The notes below the pieces were generated by a model. The model made no database searches, was not told where the DNA came from, and worked only from the letters and a program-made list of their open reading frames with translations. This document shows, piece after piece, positions 24,501-36,567 of a stretch of 64,000 nt of DNA (position 1 is the stretch's first letter; the number at the start of each line of letters is the position of its first letter). Made by a program: the position numbers and the translations under genes. This DNA is from Scortum barcoo (Eukaryota > Chordata > Actinopteri > Centrarchiformes > Terapontidae): NCBI GenBank assembly GCA_023238725.1, contig JAKKUS010001080.1, positions 1 through 64,000 on the forward strand, written 5' to 3'.

Positions 24501-27500
24501 CAGTTGGGTAACACCCATTACACTAAACAGAGAGTTGCTCAATTCAACTTTTGCAATCCAAGTCAACAATGTATGTGGGATTAAGTCTGTTTAAAGACTT
24601 AAAGACTTAATTACCACATAGCATTAAAGGATGACATTGCATTTATGTGTTGCTACCACCGTGTGAAAAAGAATGGAAAGATTGGAGTGAATAGTGAAGT
24701 GACGGGAGGAGCAGATTTTTAGCAAATGCATTGTCTTTACCTCTTTACGATGTCGTGATTATATTGCAGAAATGGTAAGCCAAGCCTTAGCAGTGGGGAG
24801 AGATGAGTGAAAGAACAATAATTACATGTACACATGAAGAGATAACAGTGCCAACAATGTGATAACTGTTGTAAATACAGGAGATGAAACCATGTAATAT
24901 TCATACATAATGGGTACTGAATGAAGGTCCAACAAACTTTACACTTCCAGAGAGTTCTCATTTTATTTCATGGGGTCATGGTAAGTAAAGTTCAGATTTC
25001 AGTGGAAATTTCACACCCATTTTCACTTTACTTGTCAACTACAGTGATCAGGTTTATGTTACACAATTACTGAAATGCACAAATGCACTTCACAAATATT
25101 TGTGAATAGGCACAATAAAACATGTTTCAAGGTATAACATTTTCCTTATTTACAGGTAAAACTCTGATGTGATTGACACTGGCGATTAGGAAAAAATGGA
25201 GATGAAACAAAGAGTGAAAAGAGGCAGTTAGCTGGTTAGTAAGCAGAAATTAATGAGTTCAATGTTAATGTGTTAATATGTCACCATGCATGTTGACAAC
25301 TATTTAAACTTGCTGAAGTTTAGCATGTAATATTAACACGCTGACATTTTAACATCAACATTTTAGTTTGTTATTATGCTAACATGCTGTCTTTCAGCTC
25401 CAGTTTGTGTGTCATCAGTGAATTTAGCTAAAAACAATAATTGTTAAAATATTTTTTAAATAGATTTATATATTTTAATACATTTAAAGTACCAGAGTGA
25501 AAGGTAGGCCTACTCTTCATTCAAAATAGCTCATTTCATAATAATGTATATCAACTTACTGGAGTATAATTAGTGATACAATAATGAGCAAATACTTAAA
25601 TTACTTTACATACAGCTGGCAATTTCCCAGTGGAGTTCAATAAAGTCTCATCATATTTTAAATTAATGTAATGATATAAAAAATACCTCTGAGATGTAGT
25701 GAAGTAAAAGTATCAGATAATGGAAATACTCCAGTGAAGTACAAGAACCTCACAAATGTACTTAAGTACAGTACTTAAATAAATATACTCAGTTGCTTTG
25801 CACCGCTGATTATGATTTAATATTAGTTGTGAAAAATGTATTTTTCTGTCCATACCTGGAGTAACAGGCCATGCAGGTGCAGATGACCGTGTTGACCACA
25901 GCGATGGGAATGTAGCACTGGTGGAAGAAGCTGTTCACCCATTTATCCGGGAAAACATAGGCTGAATAGATGATTGCTGATCCTGAAGCAGGACACATTG
26001 ACAGTGCAAAATTGTAAACTTTTGACATTGACATTCGACATCTGAGGGATTTATCATTTTTGAAATTTGTCAACCACCATTTATATACATGTTTATACAC
26101 AAACACAATATTTTGATTGATTTGTCAGATTTCTCTAAAATATGTCATGCATCACAAGCTATAGACTTTCACATAACAAAACATTTTAACAGACTCCTGT
26201 CTTTTTTAAAGATCACAATTTCATACAACATTACACATTTTCTGTGACTGTGGTTGAGCTGCTGGTAATAAGTAGCTAAATTACTGATATAAGTCCAGCA
26301 TGGACCACTCAACAACATCTCTCACTGTGGGTCAAAGTGATCTCAGCGACAGTGAATCACACGCTCTTACCCAGGCTGTAGAAACTGAGGGCACCATAAT
26401 CGAAGAAGAAGCAGATGTGGCGAGCCCGCGCTGACATGCTGCTGAAGGTGTGAGCACAGCTCGACGCCAGCGGATAAATGCAGCAGGAGATCAGGAAGAT
26501 CACCAGAGGCCAGGTGAAGGAGTCCTGCCATGCTGTCTGAGTCAGCACCACCGTCACCAGTTTCCAGAGGAAGTACCTGCCAGGAGAAACGGGGTTACGT
26601 TAAATTGGTAAGATTGGACTGATATTTTCAGCTGAATAATAAGAGTGAAGTTGAACTGTGGATCCAGTTACAAGGGGTGTTTTTAGTCACACTGTCATTT
26701 TAAGGCACTTAGTTTTTGAGCCTGGTCATCATATCAACAGTCAAGCAATTTACACCATACATAATCCAAAAAGGAGCAACAAATGGGTGTCTAAACACAC
26801 AGAACACTGACATATTGAAGGGAAAAATCTTCATAAATGAGGGGGAAAACATAACAAATGCAGATATGTCATCAGATATCAACCCAACTAAACACCTGTG
26901 AGAGATTTTGGAGCTTTATATTGTTTTTTTTCTTAATTTCTCACTCATCTGTACATTTATACAGTTAAAGTGAAGCTCTGACGCCTCTGCCCAACTTTAA
27001 TCATGTGAATGGGAGAGGAGAGAAAACACAGCGAAACACTCCTCAGTGGGCCTCTTAATTTATAACTCTGGTAGCATGAATTCATTCGTTTATCAAAGGC
27101 AGTCAGCGTTTTACATGAAACAATCTAATCAGTGAAAACACTACTAGTTATTTCATTTTCTAGCAGCCAAAGCTAAAACAAGCACATAACTTAAGAGTCA
27201 ATTTCTCTCTCTTGAATTCAGGGAGTCACTATATGAAGTATTATGTAAATATATGTAAGTATTATGAGAAAATAAAGGTGTAGTTGAAGATTTGGTACAT
27301 GCTGTTTGTACATGTGGGCGTGAGTACAATGCAAACATATTTTCTTTTCCCTCCAGACCTCAGTGCTGACAAAGGAATAGCTACAGCACGTAAAACCAGC
27401 AACGTCTCTTTTTTTTCACATTTCTATTTGTTTAATGATTAAACAAGCAAGCTACAACATGTTAATAACTAAGCCTCAGAGGTGCTGGTAGGCATGTTTC

Positions 27501-30500
27501 TGTTTCCTCCCGCTTCTTCTTCACAGCAGGAAATCAAATCAAAGTGTACTTCCAAAAAAAAAAAAAAAAGCCTGACTATTTATGTAAACTCAACCGAGTG
27601 ACAGAGATGGCTGAAACAGGTGGAATTAAATAAAACATGTTTTTCAGTAGTAAGATTTAGTGAGTCAAAATGTGCTCTACCAAATGGTTGAGAAGGGGAT
27701 TAAAGGGTTAAAAAGCTCTTTGCTCTGAGACAGTAAACACTGAATCATTAAACCAGTCAGATGGAGGCTTATTAATAAGCAAAACAACAAAAATGACCAA
27801 TTACATTCTCTCGTGAATGTCAGCCTGTTTTAAGGCATTTGGTGGTGCAGATATGTAAGATATATGTTTATGTATATGTATGTTTATGTATATGTCATAG
27901 TTTCATGGATAGCAGGGTGACAAAAACTCCACAGCAAAAAAATAAAAATAAAAAAAAAAGGAGGAAAGAGGAGAGGAGGAACCGGGAGACACAGACTGTG
28001 ACGGTACATGTATATGTGTGTATTAAATATGCATTCACCACACAATGACAAGTGAGACAGGCATTTAATTAGCTATGTTCATTGAATAAGACACATAGTG
28101 CTTGCCATCCGTGTAGCTGTCAGTACTTGTCATAGGACGTTCAAAATGAAGTATCATGTTCATTTTCACTCAATTAAATCATGCGTTTGTCAGCGACTGC
28201 CGGTTTCGTAACAGCGAACAGTTCCATACAAAAAGCCTAATCTTATCAGGCGGCTGTGGTTTGCCTTGGATATCTGTGTTTCCACGTCTCAGTGCACCTC
28301 ATTAACAAATCAACGTTATTTGTGCTTTTCCCTGTCACTGAGCAGTTAACTAATTGTGGCAACTTAAATGAAAGCTTTAAGCACAGATCTGCTCATTAGC
28401 GGCCAGCCTGTAGGTCTACGTCTAGCCCCATGGCACAAACACCCATGTGCCCTCAGCATATCCTGAACACACACCCACCCACACGCGCACACACACAAAT
28501 GAACACACACACACATATTTTCTGCACAGACCGTGCAGTCAAAGCAACTGGCATCTCAGCAGGGAGGAAGTGCAGCCTGTAACTTTAAATCCAGTCACAT
28601 ACTCACATGAACACACACACACACGCACACAAACAAAATGTTAATTAGAGATGCCACAAGCCTTCGATAGATTTAACCTTCATGCTGTGATGCAGAGTTT
28701 GTTAAACTGAGAGGAGACGCTAACCTTGGGGAGGAAGCTCAGGGGCCAAAATGTTGCTTTATAGAGGAAAACATCCTGCGTTAAGATATACAAAAACTAG
28801 TTCATGTTGATGTGATAAAGTGAAATAATTAGTCGCTCGATGTTTGATGAAACAGTCTAACTTCTTAAACCGAATGCAACTTGTTGGCCCTAAAGATGAG
28901 TAAACTCAAGAAGACTGTGCACCATCTTGCCGTATGTCTTTGAGTTTTTCTAATATTCCACATTTCTATAGTGTATTGAAACCTGTGTGTGCAGACTGGG
29001 AGGCTAAAAAGCTGAAGAGGAAAAGGGGCAAAGATGGATATAAAGTGATTGACAGGGAGAAAGTATGAGAATAATTTCCATATCTGTGTACTATTTAGAT
29101 ATCTTGAAAGTAGAAGAAGATAAGTCGAGCCTATAAATATGTTGTTTTATTGTCAGTAGCTGTTGGACTGGATTTCATCTTTGTAAAGCAGTGCCAGTGT
29201 TTGATTCCTCCGTGCACAACACTAATAAACACATTTGTTGACATACTTAAACAGCCACATTCAAACATGGATCAGTGGATCTGAGGCAGAAAAAGTGCCA
29301 GAAGTGGAGTCCTGATCTCCATCATGGTTTGATTTTTCAGAGAGATGACACATGTGTAAACAGATATACCAAAACTAGCATCATAACTTCCTTTCAAATG
29401 ACTAAAAACACCAGCTTACCGTAGACTCTAAACCAAAACAAAACGCAGTCTGTATCAACTGAATAAAGGGTAAGTGTAACTGAACTATGAGCGTCCTGTT
29501 GAACTTGTTGCACACAAAAGGCCATTGACAGGGAGGCACTGTGAGGCTGCAGGAGGACTGTGTGACCCACATGGTTGCTGGGATGTATGATTTCAAAACA
29601 AACCTGTCTGTCTGTGCAATCCTTCTCGTATTATTTGAGTCCTGTGAGTGACTGGGCATGTATGCATAACAGCTTTATTATCATGTAAAGTTCACTGCTG
29701 CCCTGGCATTTATTTAGTGCACCTATGGTAATTTATATACCATAACTAACTTGGATTTAGTTGTTGGTCATTAAAGTGCCATAACTGATTATAAAACTTT
29801 GCATGAAATAGGTAGAGTTAAGACGTAAGAAGACATGTACTCATGTAACTCATGTATCAACGTCAAGTCTGCAAAGCCACATAGTTAAACTATGAAAGAA
29901 AATTCTGGATTATTCTCAGACCTACAAGCTCAACAAGCTGTGCAAGATTCCTTTAAACAGAAGGCGGGTTAAAGAATGCATGTCACGCCTGATTGTTATG
30001 ATAGCAGGAGCACTCAGCTTTGCTTCAGTGAGGAGAGTTAAGGATAGTTATCATCCGTCCTTGAACTGAAGCGGATTACGCAACAAAATCCCACCTTTAA
30101 GGTGAAATAACAGTGAACGTGCTGCGTTGTGGCAAACTGCCTCCAGAACGACTGAGTGCAAACACGCACAGGTGTGTTGCCCGCTGCCCAACATTATGAA
30201 TCTAAAACAGTGTGATGCACTACTTCAAAAATAACATTTGCCAGTCGTACCAAGTGGGCAGAAAGTGGGTCCAGATGTTGAGCGTCTCATTGGTCAGCTG
30301 GAAGAGGCTGAGGATGCAGTCAGTTGCTGAGCTGCGGGGGTGTCGGTAGCCAGAGATGATGCTGTCCTCATGGAAAACCTTGTGAAAGAAAACTCTTGGT
30401 TAGTTGGTTTGACAAATTCTCTTAAGTCTCTGAAACTGTTTTGAATGAAGTGCCACAAATAATACAAGATGTCTAAATCCTCACAGAATCAAGTGTTGCA

Positions 30501-31158
30501 TGTTTAATGTAGAAACACTAAAAAACATCACTGCAGTCGTTTAAGACAGTGATTCCCAAACCAGGATAAAACTGAAGGGGACTTTCACCATTTTAGACTT
30601 AAAATGTAAAGTCATTCAGATCAAATGACCTGAGAAGGAGACACTAGTCCACCCACAGCCCATGCTAAACTGTGATGAAGAGTCATAAATAGACCTACAA
30701 ACAGCTGATTTTAGAGTGCTTCTTTGCGTTAAACTACATTAAATGGCTCCTTGACATCTAGCTCTTGCTCTTTTCCAATTTAAAGTTGGTTTAAACTTGA
30801 AAGGAGCAAGATCTCAATGTCAAGTCAACATGTATCAAACTGAGGTCAAACTGAGTAATCAATAATACTGATTTCATATTGAAATATGAAAGGTGTAAAT
30901 TAGTTAAAATATGACTGTAAGAAAAATGAAAAAAATAATACACTTGTTTATTTAATTTTGACTTTCTTACATAACTATGGGTGTTTTTGTTTTTTTTTTA
31001 GATTTTCTACCCGACAGTCATCCTCCTGATCAAGTCCTGCTCAGTCTATGGGGAAGCTGAAATATCCTCGATATCCAGTAAAGACGCAGTGAAGATGAAC
31101 TTACTTTGGGCACTTGATTGATGGTGAAGACTCGAGGTAACTTGATGAGGCTGAGCAT
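21588..31158 (-). CDS. paqr5: Progestin and adipoQ receptor 5 (mPR gamma type), 7 coding exons
   Basis: This is a seven-transmembrane PAQR protein of the membrane progestin receptor branch, mediating rapid non-genomic progestin responses; some PAQRs have ceramidase-like activity. Exons: 31105-31158, 30251-30378, 26371-26576, 25856-25982, 23884-23980, 22909-23053, 21588-21868. They join in frame to 345 aa (human about 330). Conserved blocks: EDSIISGYRHPRSSATDC, LTNETLNIWTHFLPTW, SSCAHTFSSMS, FFFDYGALSFYSLG, YPYLFDNIPLFYR and GHSHQLFHVC. The three histidines expected to bind zinc, by analogy with AdipoR, are H103, H256 and H260 (last two in HxxxH spacing). MLSLIKLPRVF at the start resembles mPR gamma/delta N-termini. 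PAQR5 is preferred over PAQR6 because of the KIF23 and GLCE neighbours; teleosts have a and b copies, which I cannot tell apart here. Confidence 0.93.
22570..22870. repeat. Teleost interspersed repeat in PAQR5 intron 6
   Basis: Phrases such as 'agctgctaaatgctccactt' and 'ccagctgatcgctaactgtg' followed by 'gtctgtctgtcatttggtg' match a recurrent fish element from memory. No coding potential is seen. Assignment needs a repeat library. Confidence 0.4.
25270..25440. repeat. 'GCTAACATGCT'-type teleost repeat fragment
   Basis: Degenerate runs of 'ttagcatgtaatattaacac' and 'ttatgctaacatgctg' match a common fish repeat rich in TTAGCATG/CTAACATG. It lies in the intron between PAQR5 exons 4 and 5. Confidence 0.4.
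25560..25810 (-). repeat. Dispersed 'AAGTACTTTTACT' repeat, partial copy
   Basis: It contains 'acctctgagatgtagtgaag', 'gaagtacaagaacctcacaa' and 'aatgtacttaagtacagtac', the same end sequences as the copy at 20.2-21.0 kb. It lies just downstream of PAQR5 exon 4. Confidence 0.55.
26577..30250. other. PAQR5 intron 2
   Basis: This 3.7-kb intron has no recognisable coding sequence. It contains an A16 run (27554-27569), interrupted CA repeats near 28470-28515 and 28608-28630, and a fragment near 27474-27540 ('gaggtgctggtaggca...') related to the foldback element at 36.3-36.6 kb. Confidence 0.6.
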
Positions 31159-31163
31159 GACTA

Positions 31164-31184
31164 CTGCTGCTGCTGCTGCTGCTG
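31164..31184 (-). repeat. (CAG)7 repeat in the PAQR5 leader
   Basis: Seven CAG units on the transcribed strand lie only 5 nt upstream of the PAQR5 ATG (31156-31158), between the start codon and the TATA-type promoter. They should therefore be in the 5' UTR. Confidence 0.85.
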
Positions 31185-31196
31185 TCTGGAGGAGAG

Positions 31197-31240
31197 CTGA
31201 ACTGAGGCCGCCGGCAGGGTGTGCCTCCGTCTTTATAAGG
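31197..31240 (-). promoter_or_regulatory. PAQR5 core promoter with TATA box
   Basis: The minus strand reads CCTTATAAAG at 31231-31240, about 75 nt upstream of the PAQR5 ATG. A CTCAGTTC initiator-like sequence lies about 30-35 nt downstream (A at 31203). This predicts a leader of roughly 45 nt without a 5' UTR intron. The TATA type is consistent with tissue-restricted expression, unlike the TATA-less KIF23 promoter. Confidence 0.6.
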
Positions 31241-31754
31241 CTCGTGTTGCCATGCTGCCCTCAAGGTTTCTCCCCTTCATCTCCTCCCTCTTCAAACCCA
31301 GCGAGAATATCCAGTCTACCTGAGCCACTCCTCCTCCTGCTGTTGTCTCTCTGGAGGTGGGAGGGTATGTGCACACAGGTGTATCCTCACACACACAAAG
31401 GCATGTATACACACAAACACACAATTGCCGGTCGGTCAGAAGAACTAAAACTTTTTTTTTTCTGTGAAGGAGGACAAGTTTTTCAGTATTAGAACCAAAA
31501 TCACAGCCATTACTCACTCATTCAATTACAACAGCCAAGCGATCACATGAAAAGACTGTTGTTCCCAAAACAAAGCTCCTCTTTCGGTGATTGCTCAATC
31601 CTCTCACAAAGACATGACAGTCCAGCCAGTGAGGCAGGTCTCAGTTTAAAAAAAATGACACAACAAAAACAGCTGTGATTGACATTAATGGTCTGCAACG
31701 GAGCCCGTGTTAACCATTTTGCAGGTGCAGCAGGCGGGGAGCTCAGCGCTGAAC

Positions 31755-31956
31755 TTATCAGGTCCTATCAGAGTTTGAGCCGGTCCAGATAAGGCCGGCA
31801 TCATGAATGAAGGGCGGAGAATCGGCCTGGCCAACAGAGTTAAACTGAGTCAAACTGGTTAAACTGACATGTCACCATCTGCGCTCAGACCGATGGCGGC
31901 CGTCACACCCGGCAGAGGCGGCCGAGCCCATTTGGAGCTACCCGGGCCTGTTATCT
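31755..31956. promoter_or_regulatory. GATA-motif cluster upstream of PAQR5
   Basis: A GC-rich segment 600-800 bp upstream of the PAQR5 start holds TTATCA (31755-31760), CTATCAG (31765-31771), AGATAAG (31787-31793) and TTATCT (31951-31956). A further TTATCT lies at 32186-32191. Clustering of GATA sites in one GC-rich island suggests an enhancer, but binding is not shown by sequence alone. Confidence 0.35.
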
Positions 31957-33190
31957 TGTTCAAACTCTGAGGCAATGAGAGCAAACACGTCCCACTGCCA
32001 CCGCAGAATTAGGAAGTGGAAAGTGTGAGATTTTATTTGTGGTTTGTCTGACACTTTGCTCATGTCATAAATAAAAGAAAACGTCAATTACACTGTGTTG
32101 GTGTGATGCATTTTACATCTTTTCTTTTGAGCTCAGCAATCTATAACAAAATGTCAGGCTTGCTTAAGTTTAAACACAAGATACTTTATCTTGATGGAAA
32201 ACCAAACTAATTCAGCACCCAGCTTCTATTTACAAGGCCATTCAAATGATTCTAGGCATCTATAGTAGACAGCGTACGCATTTTATCATGATCCTTTCAT
32301 TTTATTATGCCAAAGAATGAGCTCTAAATGTAAGCGTGACCTCCAAACCATCAGCCATGTTTTTGTTCAAAGCTGCAATCACAACAGCTCGGTGCGACGA
32401 AGTAATACATGTACTACAGCAGAGCACCTTGGGATCTCATTCCGCTCTCTCTCAGAGGAGGCGAGCTGCAGTCAGAGCTGCAGAGCAACACCTCAGGGTA
32501 CATTGTGTTAAAATAAATAAATAAATAATAAAAAAAATAATTAAAAAAACAACAGGAGACACGCGTCTGACTGGAGGTCTGTTTATGCGTTGGCTCGGAG
32601 TGGGTTGGTACAGTTAATATGTGAGTTAATGTGTAAGTCATTAAAAGTTCAGTGGCAGCAGTATAAACAAAGCCCAGCACAGAGTGTTATACCCCAAGAG
32701 AGCCGGAGGTGAGAAAACAAGGTCAAGTGTCGACAACTTTAAATGACATTACAAAAATATAAAAAAAAAAAAAAAATCATAATTTAATGTGATAAATAAA
32801 TATATACATAAATAATGAAGTTCATGTAAGAGTTGAAGGGAGTGATAGGGAAGTGTAGAAACAACAAACGCCCTTTCCAAAGAACCGACCTGCGTCTGTG
32901 TTGTCCTGAAGAGAGCTACAACAACAAAGTTATTTGTAGGAATGTGGTGAAAAGAAGTCGCCGAGGGGGAGATCACAGCCGCCTCTGCCGAGTGGAGCAG
33001 AGAGGTTTTATACCTTCTTAATTTTATATTTGGCTTAAAGTTGATCTGTTTGAGTCCTTATTGTAAAATTCTGGTTGTTCCATTTACACTCCACACACTT
33101 TCTTAAACAGATAATTTAACACCAGGCTGAAAAACGTGTGTCTCTGCCCTCTTTGGTTGAAAGTTGAAAAGACTTTGAAACTTCGGATGG

Positions 33191-33238
33191 CACCCGACCA
33201 CACCCAACTCCCATCAGCATGACGGGCGTGGTCGGGTG
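33191..33238. repeat. GC-rich inverted repeat (15-bp arms, 18-nt loop)
   Basis: CACCCGACCACACCC (33191-33205) is the inverted complement of 33224-33238 with one mismatch, separated by 18 nt. A related GGTTGGGTGTGGTTATGCTG sequence follows near 33277-33297, as if part of the arm were repeated again. It lies about 2 kb upstream of PAQR5. Confidence 0.6.
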
Positions 33239-33734
33239 GGCTCAGGAGTCTGTAATGTGGGTGCACTATAGAACCTGGTTGGGTGTGGTTATGCTGACAT
33301 GAATAAAAAAAAAAGCACTGTGCAGAAGGTAAACACAACACCAACAGCCTTGTAAACAATACGGACTAATAAAATGTGTCTCATGTCTTGTAGGGACTGA
33401 ATCAAAAAGAGAAAATTGATTATCAGACCTGCCGCCTAAACTACTGGTAGACAGATTTATAGGACATTAAGTTACTCTTTAAAAAACCTGAAAATGTAAA
33501 TGTAGAACGACTTAACAACGGCTGTCTTGTGAATAGAATCATCAGATTTAGGAAGAAACTGAATAAATTCATCATTGCAACACCAACCTATACTGAAGTA
33601 TTACTCACAGGTAAAACACGCCTCTTTTCTTAGCAGAGTCAGCTTTACTGGCCAGGTATGTGAACTCATAAAAGAAATATGCAACACTCTCAAGATACAT
33701 ACACAATAATACAAACAGCTCGAGAATGTAAAAA

Positions 33735-33960
33735 ATCTATAATCTTTTGTGAAACTGACAGTTGGTGATAAAAACTAAATCTGTAATAGTAGTGTATTTA
33801 TTTGTACAATCACAATATATAAAACAACATTTAGTGGAGTAAAAAGTACAATATTTGTCTCTGACATGTTGTGGAGGTGAAAAGAAGCAGAAAACGGAAA
33901 TACTCAAGTTAAGCACAAGTACATAAGTGCTATGCTTGTGTGAATTTAGTATTTTGTTAT
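33735..33960 (-). repeat. Dispersed 'AAGTACTTTTACT' repeat, partial copy
   Basis: It contains 'gagtaaaaagtacaatattt' and 'aaatactcaagttaagcaca' in the same order as in the 20.2-21.0 kb copy. Confidence 0.55.
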
Positions 33961-34975
33961 ATTTCATCGCATGTGTTTAGATTTTCTTGAATTCTCAGAT
34001 CTTGATTAGTCAGTCTAATGTTTATATGTGACAAATTAAAAGAAAAACACATTAATGAGAACGAAAATGTATCAGAAAGATCTGATTTGAAAAAAAAAAG
34101 ATGAAACTCAAATGCAACATGAAGGAATATTGTTTTGGAGCCCCCTTGTTTTGGTTTTTAGTTTATATCTGTATGAACCAAACATCAAACTGAGATTTAA
34201 TATGTATATGTAATATTACTGCCCAGTTGTGAGCTGCTGAATTATCAATATATTCTGGCCCAGTACCTGCTGATGTTTGTGCTGATACTTGTAATATCAC
34301 ATCTCTCCACAAGGTGTCAGTGCTCTCAAACAAGCTGTACAGGTTTGGGCGTGAACAGGTACTTTATGATGAAGATGTATGAGGAGCAAAACCATTGAAA
34401 GGTTTTCTTTTTTGTGTTTATTTTGTTCATGGTGTTCATTTTTTTTGCCTGAATCGAAGGTTTCCTTTAAAAGGAGCTCCGTGTCCTTAAACTATGTCCT
34501 CAGATTTAATGCTTTCTCTTTGTTTTTCTGTCTTATTAATTCATTTATCACTCGGTGACCTCCGACTGCAAAGCTGCATGTTTGTGGAGACATCACAGGG
34601 AATTAAAGTGCTTCACTGTAGGGACAGAAAGGTCTTTGAGTGCAGTGTGCTTCTTTTATTGACTGTTAATGAGAAAACGTAACAAGTTCGCTTCAGGCCA
34701 AAGATCCCCGTCGCCCCCCCACCTCTCTCCCATGCAAGCCAAAGTGAGCCTCCTGTGGTAAGCCCTGGATGTTTGTGTAACATCAGCACAACTACTAGCT
34801 TCTCACATTAAGCATTCAGTGAGCCAGTGCTGGGTTGCTTTCTTTAATATTGAAAGAACTTTGTTTTTGTTTACTTCAGATGACAGTAAGGTGGCCCAAG
34901 GGACAACTCAGACATCAAACTCTGATCTCTTCATCTGATTAAAAACAAATATAATGATTTAATTTACACATATGC

Positions 34976-35345
34976 AGTGGTGGACAGTAACACTTTACAG
35001 TACTTTCTACTTGCTTCCCTACAGTTTTTACTTTACTACACTATTTATTTTCTATATATACCATTACTCTGAAGATTTTACAGATATTAAACTACCTAAC
35101 AGCATATAAAGTAGTTCAAATTATCTCCACCTGTAACATTTAAATGCTCCTACTGCATCAATAATAATACAGTGATTATGGAAGACTGTTGACATATTCT
35201 GATCCTTTACTTAAGGAAAAGTAGCAGTGCTGCACTATAATATATAATAAAATGACAAAAATACTCAATTAAAAGTAAAGGTCCTGGAATAAAAAAAGGT
35301 CAGTAAAAGTACAGAAGTATTAATAGCAAAAAGTACTTTTAAACT
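34976..35345 (+). repeat. Dispersed 'AAGTACTTTTACT' repeat, opposite orientation
   Basis: It begins 'cagtggtggacagtaacact' and contains 'ttttactttactacactatt', 'gatcctttacttaaggaaaa' and 'aaaagtacagaagtattaat'. It is therefore a fairly complete copy in the orientation opposite to the others. Confidence 0.6.
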
Positions 35346-36284
35346 AAAAGGACATTTTCTTCTGTGGGCATTAAACATGTCATATTCATAGGTTATTGTT
35401 ACTGTTATTCAATTCAATTTCAGGTGCTAACATAATAATGCCCACTCATTTTATCTTTCTTCTAAATTGCATTATTAAAAAGTAATTATCCTTATCTGTG
35501 TTTGCCTGTTTTTAATACCACTAGCAGTAATAATTGTGTGTTGTGCTCTGTCGTGGGGACAGATGGGTGAGCGACTCCACTGAGCCAGGCTGCTGTGCTG
35601 CAGATGCTCAAAGTGTCGGTGCCTCCCTGGTGTTTTGGTTGATGAGGTGTAGTTTGTGTCTCCAAATGAGGAGTGCGTGTGTGGCAGACGCCCCCCACCA
35701 CCTTTTAAATTATTAATAGCTGTTAGACTCCAGACGCCCCCTTCTCCCCCCCTGTTGAATTTCACACTTTCAGAGCTTTTACGCTGTCACTGAATCGAGA
35801 AACCACCCCTGCCACAGATTTTTTTTCTCCCGTACATCTCTGTATAATTTTTCTCTATTTACTCAACCCCCCACTTCTGCTCTGCCTCTTCATTGTTCTC
35901 TTCCAGCGCCATCGTCTCTGACTCGGCTGCTGATTGCACTATTGAAGACTTTCATTCTCTCTACTACGTTAACCAAAGTGTGCCAGCTGCTCATGAATGA
36001 GCAAAACACTGCAATTACCAGGTTTGGGAACGGAGACAGGAGATTTGTTAGCGTATTAGTGTGGTGGCCGTTTCTCTGTCTCTGGTGCTCATTTAGAGGA
36101 GAGGATGAGACTGAGCTGAGTTTGATTACACTGTCGGCTCAGTTGCGCAAATAAAACAAGATAAGAGGTGGAGTTTGAAGATGATTTGCAGAGGAGAGAC
36201 TTGTTCTCTGATGACTTAGTAAATCTTGACAGCACACTGCTGATGTAGCTGCTAATAAGAAGATAAAGTTGTGTGAGAGGATCG

Positions 36285-36567
36285 ATACCACTCTCATATT
36301 TGTCTGTTAAGTGGCCTTTTAGCTTAGCTTAGCACAAAGACTGTAAACAGAGGGAAATAACTAGCCTGGCTCTGTCTAGGAAGTTGCTGCAGGGAGATAT
36401 AATGTGTTAATTGATGAACTTTAGAGGTGCTGGTAGGCAGATTTTGTTCAATTTGGACAGAGCCGGGCAGGCTAGGGCTGTTTCCCCCTGCTTCCAGTTT
36501 TTGTGCTAATCTAAGCAGCTGCTGTAGCCTTAGCTGTATATTTCACAGACAGATATGAGAGTGGTAT
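36285..36567. mobile_element. Foldback (long inverted-repeat) element
   Basis: The outer arms 36285-36307 and 36545-36567 are inverted complements over 23 nt with one mismatch. Inner blocks also pair: 'ggaaataactagcctggctc' on the left and 'agccgggcaggctagggctg' with 'tttccccctgcttccag' on the right. The centre includes 'gaggtgctggtaggcagatt'. Similar sequence is common in teleosts from memory, and a piece recurs near 27474. No transposase is encoded, so it would be a non-autonomous, MITE-like element. Confidence 0.6.

Noticed and set aside
31046..31264. Frame with a poly-Ser stretch across the PAQR5 leader
   Set aside because: The Ser run is the (CAG)7 repeat read out of frame; the real start is the ATG at 31156-31158.
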